18,200 bases of DNA from contig JACQGG010000104.1 in the NCBI GenBank assembly GCA_016199665.1, positions 1 through 18,200 on the forward strand. The letters run 5' to 3'. Shown here piece after piece: positions 13,700 through 18,200 of the stretch. Numbering within the stretch: position 1 is the stretch's first letter; every line of letters begins with the position of its first letter. The translations under genes and the position numbers were made by a program. The notes beneath the pieces are model-generated. The model did no database searches, was not told the origin of the DNA, and saw only the letters and a list, made by a program, of their open reading frames with translations. The DNA comes from Acidobacteriota bacterium (GTDB lineage Bacteria > Acidobacteriota > UBA6911 > JACQSX01).

Positions 13700-14133
13700 G
13701 AAAAGGCATTGCCGCCTGTGCACTCGGCTTGGCTGTCCTGACCGTGGCGGGCCAGCAGAAGGAGGATTCCGCCTGGGAAGAAATTCGCAGAACGGCCGAA
13801 ACACAGCATGAGATTGTGGCGCTTTGCATTTTGAAGAGTCACTTCAACCAGGTGCTGCCGGAAATGCGCAAGGTCTACTCGCTGAAATTTCCGGAAAAAT
13901 ATGAATCCATGCTCAGCCAGGAGATTGAAATCGTTTCAGACCAGTTGATGCACCAGAAGCAATACCAGATTGCACACCAGGTCATCGATGAAGGCTTGGT
14001 TCTCCTCAAGAGCAACAAGAACAAGGCCGCAGTCCTGAAGAAGAAGGCCTACATACTGAAGAAGCAGGGCCGGGAAGAAGAAGCGCTCCAGTACTTCAAG
14101 CAGTCGGTGGCCCTGGAGTCGGTCAGGCCGTGA
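13696..14133 (+). CDS. Small secreted TPR-like protein
   Basis: A 145-residue protein. Residues 1-19 (MRKGIAACALGLAVLTVAG) form a plausible signal peptide, so it is probably periplasmic. A helical region follows (AWEEIRRTAETQHEIVALCILKSHF...). Two TPR-like helical hairpins lie at about 76-142, ending with AAVLKKKAYILKKQGREEEALQYFKQSVALE, a near-canonical TPR. It is translationally coupled to the anti-sigma gene (ATGA overlap) and is last in the cluster, with a hairpin a few bases after its stop. The likely role is protein-protein contact in the same envelope pathway, for example sensing by or modulation of the anti-sigma factor. That is inference from the operon. Confidence 0.75.
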   Translation: MRKGIAACALGLAVLTVAGQQKEDSAWEEIRRTAETQHEIVALCILKSHFNQVLPEMRKVYSLKFPEKYESMLSQEIEIVSDQLMHQKQYQIAHQVIDEGLVLLKSNKNKAAVLKKKAYILKKQGREEEALQYFKQSVALESVRP

Positions 14134-14136
14134 AGC

Positions 14137-14167
14137 GTGCGGAGTGCGGAATGCGCACTCCGCATTC
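14137..14167. terminator. Hairpin terminator built from heptamer repeats
   Basis: Four seven-base units run from 14137 (GTGCGGA, GTGCGGA, ATGCGCA, CTCCGCA). They create a perfect 9-bp stem, GCGGAGTGC (14139-14147) with GCACTCCGC (14155-14163), loop 7 nt, six bases after the TPR gene stop. A competing 7-bp stem GAATGCG (14149-14155) / CGCATTC (14161-14167) cannot form at the same time. No T-run follows. Probably ends the sigma-factor operon. Confidence 0.5.
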
Positions 14168-14227
14168 ATGCCACTCGTTTGAATTCCACAATCGCATCCT
14201 TTATGATGCGAAGCGTGGAGCACGCAC

Positions 14228-15904
14228 ATGCCCGGTGATCGTCCACGCGCTGACCCACTCACTCGCAAAAAGCAGTGGGAGGAGCAGACCCTGAATCCGT
14301 CTCTGGACCTTTTGCCGGAGCGGGACGTCCCGTTTACCACTGTTTCCGGCCATCCGGTTGACCGCTTGTACACGGCCGACGACCTGCCCCAGTGGGATCG
14401 GGACTGCGACCCGGGTTTTCCCGGCGAATTCCCTTACACCCGCGGCGTCTATCCCAGCATGTACCGGAGCAGGCTCTGGACGATGCGCCTCTTTTCCGGA
14501 TTCGGGAAGGCCGAAGACACCAATGCACGGTTCAAGTACCTGCTTGCCCACGGACAGACCGGACTCTCCGTGGCGTTTGATCTTCCCACACTAATGGGAA
14601 TCGATTCGGACAACCCACTTGCAGAGGGGGAAATCGGAAAATGCGGTGTCGCCGTCGACAGTCTCGCCGACATGGAAGCTCTGTTTGACGGCATTCCGCT
14701 CGGCCAAGTGACGACGTCGATGACCATCAACGCGCCGGCGACAGTGCTGTTTGCCATGTACGTCGCCCTGGCGCAAAAACAAGGGGCCGACCTGTCCAGG
14801 ATCTCCGGCACAATACAGAATGACATCCTGAAGGAGTACATTGCGCAAAAGGAATGGATCTATCCGCCGCGCCCTTCGATGCGGCTGGTCATCGATTCGT
14901 TCAGGTTTTGCGCCCAGCATATGCCGCGCTGGAACTCCATCTCCATTTCCGGATATCACATCCGCGAAGCCGGAAGCACGGCGCTGCAGGAGCTGGCATT
15001 CACGCTGCGCGATGGCGTTGAGTATGTGCAGTGGGCCATCGACGCGGGAATGGACGTGGACACTTTTGCCCCCCGCCTGAGTTTCTTCTTTGACTCGCAC
15101 AACGACTTCTTCGAGGAGATTGCCAAGTTCCGTGCGGCGCGGCGCCTCTGGGCGCACATCATGCGCGAACAGTTCCATGCAGAGAATGAGCGATCCTGGC
15201 TGTGCCGCTTTCACTCGCAAACGGCGGGTTGCACGCTCACCGCCCAGCAGCCTTACAACAATGTGGTGCGCATCGCCCTGCAGGCGCTGGCCGCGGTCCT
15301 GGGCGGAACCCAGTCTCTGCACACAACGTCTTTGGACGAAGCGCTTTCACTGCCTACGGAAATGGGGGCCCAGATCGCGTTGCGCACGCAGCAGATCATC
15401 GCCCACGAGAGCGGCGTCACCAACACGATTGATCCCCTGGGGGGCTCTTACTTCGTGGAGAAGCTCACCCATGAGCTGGAGCAGGGCGCCTTGGACTATT
15501 TCAAGCGCATCGACGGCATGGGCGGGATGGTTGCCGCTATCGAGCGGGGATTCCCGCAAAGGGAGATCCAGGAGGCTTCCTACCGCTACCAGCAGGCGGT
15601 GGAGTCCCGGCAGAAAATCGTCGTGGGAGTGAACGACTTTAAGGCCGACAAAGACTATCCGGTGCAGACGCAGGAAATCGGAGCGGACGTGGCGACGCAT
15701 CAGACCAAACGTCTTGCAAGAATCAAGCGCGAACGGGATAACCGGCGTGTTGCCTCGCTGCTCGGGGAAGTACGCGAGGCGGCCCACAGCGATCGAAATC
15801 TGCTGCCGATCATGGTCGAGGCCGTCAGCGCCTATGCCACCCTGGGGGAGATCTGTGACTCTTTGAAGGATGTCTTTGGCGTGTACCAAGAGCCGATGTT
15901 TTAG
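14228..15904 (+). CDS. icmA: B12-dependent acyl-CoA mutase large subunit, isobutyryl-CoA mutase type
   Basis: A 558-residue catalytic (TIM-barrel) subunit of the methylmalonyl-CoA mutase family, without its own B12 domain. Such enzymes rearrange the acyl carbon skeleton through an adenosylcobalamin-derived radical. Family blocks: YTRGVYPSMYRSRLWTMR, GLSVAFDLPTLMGIDSD, SISGYHIREAGSTALQELA (radical-stabilising Y243 and H244), FHSQTAG.LTAQQPYNNVVR and GGTQSLHT. The specificity pair is F89 and Q207, as in isobutyryl-CoA mutase (F80/Q198), where methylmalonyl-CoA mutase has Tyr and Arg. The likely reaction is isobutyryl-CoA to butyryl-CoA, inferred from these two residues; a close non-MCM acyl-CoA substrate is possible. 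ATG 14228 follows a GGAG. Four bases after its stop begins the B12-subunit gene, which is badly shortened, so activity may depend on another small subunit. Confidence 0.88.
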   Translation: MPGDRPRADPLTRKKQWEEQTLNPSLDLLPERDVPFTTVSGHPVDRLYTADDLPQWDRDCDPGFPGEFPYTRGVYPSMYRSRLWTMRLFSGFGKAEDTNARFKYLLAHGQTGLSVAFDLPTLMGIDSDNPLAEGEIGKCGVAVDSLADMEALFDGIPLGQVTTSMTINAPATVLFAMYVALAQKQGADLSRISGTIQNDILKEYIAQKEWIYPPRPSMRLVIDSFRFCAQHMPRWNSISISGYHIREAGSTALQELAFTLRDGVEYVQWAIDAGMDVDTFAPRLSFFFDSHNDFFEEIAKFRAARRLWAHIMREQFHAENERSWLCRFHSQTAGCTLTAQQPYNNVVRIALQALAAVLGGTQSLHTTSLDEALSLPTEMGAQIALRTQQIIAHESGVTNTIDPLGGSYFVEKLTHELEQGALDYFKRIDGMGGMVAAIERGFPQREIQEASYRYQQAVESRQKIVVGVNDFKADKDYPVQTQEIGADVATHQTKRLARIKRERDNRRVASLLGEVREAAHSDRNLLPIMVEAVSAYATLGEICDSLKDVFGVYQEPMF

Positions 15905-15908
15905 CAGA

Positions 15909-16085
15909 ATGCTGAGCGCCAAGATTCGAATTCTGATCGCCAAGCGCGGCCTGGACGGACATGACCGGGCCGCCAAGGTCACCGCACGGGCTCTGGGCGA
16001 CGCGGGAATGGAAGTGATCTACACCGGCGCAACCACCGAAGAAGTAATCCAGTTCCTTCGCAAGAACGTCAAGCGCAGAGCGTGA
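15909..16085 (+). CDS. B12-binding mutase small subunit with large internal deletion
   Basis: The 58-residue product begins as a normal small subunit: AKIRILIAKRGLDGHDRAAKVTARALGDAGMEVIYTG (residues 4-40). This includes the cobalt-ligating His (H18) of the DxHxxG motif, although the motif Gly is Ala (A21). It then jumps straight to ATTEEVIQFLRKNVK, which in full-length relatives (PG-x-T-x-EE-I-V-x-FLR) is the extreme C-terminus. About 70-75 residues are missing in frame, including the SxL and GGG motifs that cradle the nucleotide tail of cobalamin. Full subunits have about 130-140 residues. There is no frameshift; the junction lies at ACCGGCGCAACC (16022-16033). It is co-transcribed with the mutase (4-nt gap). 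Probably unable to hold B12 normally; either a decayed subunit, a minimal peptide with another role, or an assembly collapse. Confidence 0.75.
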   Translation: MLSAKIRILIAKRGLDGHDRAAKVTARALGDAGMEVIYTGATTEEVIQFLRKNVKRRA

Positions 16086-16122
16086 GCGCCTGCCGCCGGA
16101 AAACAGATCAAGGATCCTGTCG

Positions 16123-16827
16123 ATGAGCAGCAGAGAGCTAACCCGGCTTGTCCATCAGATTTTCGCCGAGCACCACCCGCGCAAACCGGCTCCACCCGTG
16201 GATGCCCGTTTCTACGCTTACGCCAACCTCAACCATACGGTGCGTCTCCGGCAAGGCCGAATTTATCTGCGCCTCAGCGACATCATGGCGGATGCGCCCG
16301 TTCCAGCGCTGCGCGCCATCATTGGCATCTTGTTGCTGAAACTGGACCGCGGGAAACGAAGCCCTGACCTGGAAGCCGTCTACCGCGCCTATGCTGAATC
16401 GATTGAGGTACGCGCTCGGGTCCATCAGGTCAGACAGGAACGGGGGAGAAAAGTCCTCGGCGATCATAGCGGAAAATGTTTCGACCTGCGCGCGAGCTTT
16501 GAACGGCTGAACACCCGTTATTTTCAGGGCGCGCTGCATGTTTCCACGCTGACTTGGAGCCGTGCCGAGACCAAGCGTGTCCTGGGACACTATGACCGCT
16601 GTCACGACACTATCGTTATCTCCCGAAGCCTGGACGCCACATGGGTCCCCCCTCTGCTTTTCGAGTTCATCCTGTTTCACGAGATGCTGCATGCTTGCGT
16701 CGGAGATCGCTTCCATAACGGGAGGCGATACGCGCACCACCGGGAATTCAGGCGGGAGGAGAGGAAATTTGAACATTACCCGGAAGCGCACGATCTGATG
16801 AAGCAGTTTTCGGCGCGGATCCGGTAA
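16123..16827 (+). CDS. SprT-like zinc metalloprotease-domain protein
   Basis: A 234-residue soluble protein. The C-terminal half (about 118-232) is an SprT-like domain: LRASFERLNTRYFQGAL, then the zinc/catalytic motif FHEMLHA (H186, E187, H190). A downstream HHREF (H205 likely third ligand) matches the family's HGxEF. The first 110 residues (RLVHQIFAEHHPRKPAPPVDARFYAYANLNHTVRLRQGRIYLRLSDIMADAPVPALRAIIGILLLKL...) form an extra helical region I do not recognise. There is no signal peptide or TM helix, so it is cytoplasmic. Eukaryotic Spartan relatives cut DNA-protein crosslinks; bacterial SprT function is mostly unknown. It follows the shortened B12 subunit by 37 bp with AAGGA eight bases before the ATG; co-transcription is likely but a functional link is not evident. 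Confidence 0.85.
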   Translation: MSSRELTRLVHQIFAEHHPRKPAPPVDARFYAYANLNHTVRLRQGRIYLRLSDIMADAPVPALRAIIGILLLKLDRGKRSPDLEAVYRAYAESIEVRARVHQVRQERGRKVLGDHSGKCFDLRASFERLNTRYFQGALHVSTLTWSRAETKRVLGHYDRCHDTIVISRSLDATWVPPLLFEFILFHEMLHACVGDRFHNGRRYAHHREFRREERKFEHYPEAHDLMKQFSARIR

Positions 16828-16859
16828 CTCAGCGACGAAGGCCGAATCTGAAGGGCTCA

Positions 16860-16982
16860 GGTCGCACGTTCAAGGTCGCAAGTCGCATCTGGACTCTTGA
16901 CTTCTTGAGCACTGGGGGTGTCCAATCTGGTCGCAAAGATGCATTCTGCTCGTGCGACTTGCGAGTTGCGACCTTTGACGCG
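16860..16982. repeat. Inverted arrays of degenerate heptamers between convergent genes
   Basis: The left array is in seven-base register: GGTCGCA (16860), CGTTCAA, GGTCGCA (16874), AGTCGCA, TCTGGAC, TCTTGAC, TTCTTGA (to 16908). The right array is GTGCGAC (16952), TTGCGAG, TTGCGAC, CTTTGAC (to 16979). Bases 16872-16887 pair with 16960-16975 at 15 of 16 positions, giving a large stem-loop between the SprT-like gene and the GT9 gene. It probably serves as a two-way terminator or as a mobile/expanding repeat. No coding potential was seen in the 156-bp gap. Confidence 0.6.
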
Positions 16983-16983
16983 T

Positions 16984-18186
16984 TCACATCCAGGGTTCCA
17001 GTCTCCTTACCGCATCGAGCACCTGGTCGACCGAAATGCTTTCAATACAGCGGGGAGTGTCAAACTTGTGGCACCGATATCCCGGGCAAGGCATACAGGG
17101 CAAATCAGCCCGCAGCAACTGGCATTCCGCCGCCCAGGGACGCCAGGCATAGGAGTCGGAAGAGCCCCAGAGAGCCACGATTTTCTTCTTGCGGGCCGCC
17201 GCCAGATGGGTCGGCCCGCTGTCATTGCCGATATAAAGACCGCATCGATCAATCCAGACAGTCAGCTCTTCCAGTGAAAGGGGCGGAAGCCCGGTCAACG
17301 AGTCCCTGGCCATCCCCCTCAACTGCCCCAATTTTTCACGGTCGGCCCCGCCGGCGGCGGCCACGATCGGCAGCCCATAAGCGCGCTGCAATCCCTGCGC
17401 CAGTGCCGCAAACCGCGCCAGGTCCCACTCCTTGGTAAAGAGGGTGGCGAAGGGATGGAGCAGAATGAAACGGCCGCGCTGGATCCGCAGCGCTTCCATT
17501 TGATCGTGTACGCGCTGCTCCGCCTCCGGCGACAAGGCGACGTCAAGCTCAATGGCTTCAGGAAGCGGAATGCCCAGGTGCAGCAGCGGCGAGAGCTGGT
17601 GTTGCACCGTATGAACATGCTCGGCGCCCCAAAGGCTTCGCGAGTCGGGAACGCGCACGTCGCACCACGCCGCATAGCGCGCTGCAGCATAGCTGACGCG
17701 GCAGGATGCTCCCGACAAGACGGTAAACAATCCCGCAGTGGGCCCGGAATGCATGTTAAACACCAGGTCAAAGCGGCGGCGACGGATCTGCATCGCCCAT
17801 TGAAGTCGGGCAACCGCCGAACCCCGGGAGGGGATGGCAATGACCTCATCCACGGCCGGCTGGTTGCGGAAAACCCCGGCATAGGGTTCCTCAATGAGCA
17901 CCGAAACCCGGACAGCCGGGCGCCACGATTTGAGCGCGCGGGGAGCGGGCGTCATCAGCACCGCGTCACCAAGAGAGCGCAACCGCACCAGCAGGATCGT
18001 GCGCGCTCGATCCAGGTTGTCTCGGACGGCACCGGAAATTGCGCCGGGACCCGGAGAGGCCGTTTCCATCGTCAAATGCCGTCTGCCGGCATCCGAAGCT
18101 TTCGCCGGTTGTGGCTTCAAAAACAAGGAACCGCTCCTAAATTGTTCCGCCATCCGGTTCTTTAGATCTGGAAAGCGATGCTCCAT
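16984..18186 (-). CDS. Glycosyltransferase family 9 (heptosyltransferase-like)
   Basis: Up to 400 residues. GT9 enzymes transfer heptose (or another sugar) from ADP-heptose to lipid A-core on the cytoplasmic face of the inner membrane. Evidence: the N-terminal Rossmann start ILLVRLRSLGDAVLMTPAPRALK with the conserved Gly-Asp pair, FDLVFNMHSGP, a mid-protein LHPFATLFTKEWDLARFAALA, and the nucleotide-site signature YIGNDSGPTHLAAA (residues about 319-331). Four Cys near the end (CMPC...YRC...RC) recur in heptosyltransferase II-like proteins. The start is uncertain: the family core begins about 60 residues in. ATG 18069 (METASPGPG) or a TTG near 18126 with AGGAG upstream are alternatives to ATG 18186; the first 40 residues look unlike the rest. 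Substrate is not readable from sequence. Single gene, convergent with the SprT-like gene. Confidence 0.87.
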   Translation of the reverse strand: MEHRFPDLKNRMAEQFRSGSLFLKPQPAKASDAGRRHLTMETASPGPGAISGAVRDNLDRARTILLVRLRSLGDAVLMTPAPRALKSWRPAVRVSVLIEEPYAGVFRNQPAVDEVIAIPSRGSAVARLQWAMQIRRRRFDLVFNMHSGPTAGLFTVLSGASCRVSYAAARYAAWCDVRVPDSRSLWGAEHVHTVQHQLSPLLHLGIPLPEAIELDVALSPEAEQRVHDQMEALRIQRGRFILLHPFATLFTKEWDLARFAALAQGLQRAYGLPIVAAAGGADREKLGQLRGMARDSLTGLPPLSLEELTVWIDRCGLYIGNDSGPTHLAAARKKKIVALWGSSDSYAWRPWAAECQLLRADLPCMPCPGYRCHKFDTPRCIESISVDQVLDAVRRLEPWM

Positions 18187-18200
18187 CACGAAAGACTGGA

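Noticed and set aside
14591..15322. 243-codon minus-strand open frame inside the mutase gene
   Set aside because: Shadow of a highly conserved enzyme; composition rich in Arg/His/Gly/Gln and no ribosome-binding site.
15905..16122. Frameshift as the cause of the short B12 subunit
   Set aside because: The C-terminal family residues are in the same frame as the N-terminal part and the missing residues are not encoded in any frame nearby, so this is a deletion, not a frameshift.
16905..17438. 177-codon plus-strand frame opposite the GT9 gene
   Set aside because: Antisense to a gene with the clear GNDSGPTHLAAA signature; low-complexity Arg/Pro/Ser-rich translation.
1..18200. tRNA, rRNA, CRISPR array, insertion sequence or prophage
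   Set aside because: No cloverleaf, rRNA-like segment, regularly spaced long repeats, transposase or integrase was seen on either strand by reading.

Overview
The window reads as a chromosomal segment of a GC-rich (roughly 58-60% by eye) Gram-negative bacterium. Support for that reading is a GT9 heptosyltransferase-like gene, a parvulin-type foldase and lipoprotein/secretion signals. The gene style (TMTC-like membrane TPR protein, class-B12 acyl-CoA mutase, genes with -10 boxes pressed against the start codon, seven-base intergenic repeats) fits Acidobacteriota best. The phylum is an inference; no rRNA or other taxonomic marker is present. No tRNA, rRNA, CRISPR array or insertion sequence was seen.

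Layout. 1-930 (-): 5' part of hemE (uroporphyrinogen decarboxylase), C-terminus cut by the window edge. 1053-3104 (+): GT-C/TMTC-type membrane protein with a TPR tail. 3258-6834 (+): three-gene peptide ABC importer (lipoprotein, DppB-type and DppC-type permeases) joined by overlapping stop/start codons, with a good promoter in front and no ATPase genes nearby. 6870-8175 (-): lexA, a tiny zinc-ribbon gene and a small hypothetical gene. 8404-8571 (-): a 55-residue secreted Cys/Pro-rich peptide. 8749-9908 (+): a 7-TM protein and a 2-TM protein, converging on an XRE-type regulator (9905-10504, -). 10717-11133 (+): a receiver-only response regulator whose phospho-acceptor Asp is Glu. 11276-14133 (+): secreted parvulin foldase, ECF sigma factor, membrane-anchored zinc anti-sigma factor and a secreted TPR protein, probably an envelope-stress unit. 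14228-16827 (+): B12-dependent acyl-CoA mutase large subunit, a drastically shortened B12-binding subunit and an SprT-like metalloprotease. 16984-18186 (-): GT9 glycosyltransferase.

Main points of interest. (1) The mutase large subunit carries F89 and Q207, the isobutyryl-CoA mutase pair, where methylmalonyl-CoA mutase has Tyr and Arg. Its partner B12 subunit (58 codons, usually about 130-140) has lost the middle of the cobalamin domain by an exactly in-frame internal deletion. (2) The receiver protein has E63 and N20 where Asp is normal, suggesting a phosphorylation-independent regulator. (3) The lexA promoter holds two copies of a direct-repeat operator, one filling the 17-bp spacer exactly. 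(4) Degenerate seven-base repeats occur in three separate intergenic regions, two of them able to form hairpins. (5) Several genes have a -10 box 6-9 nt before the ATG, suggesting leaderless mRNAs.

Functions were read from motifs and remembered family sequences; no database search was possible.
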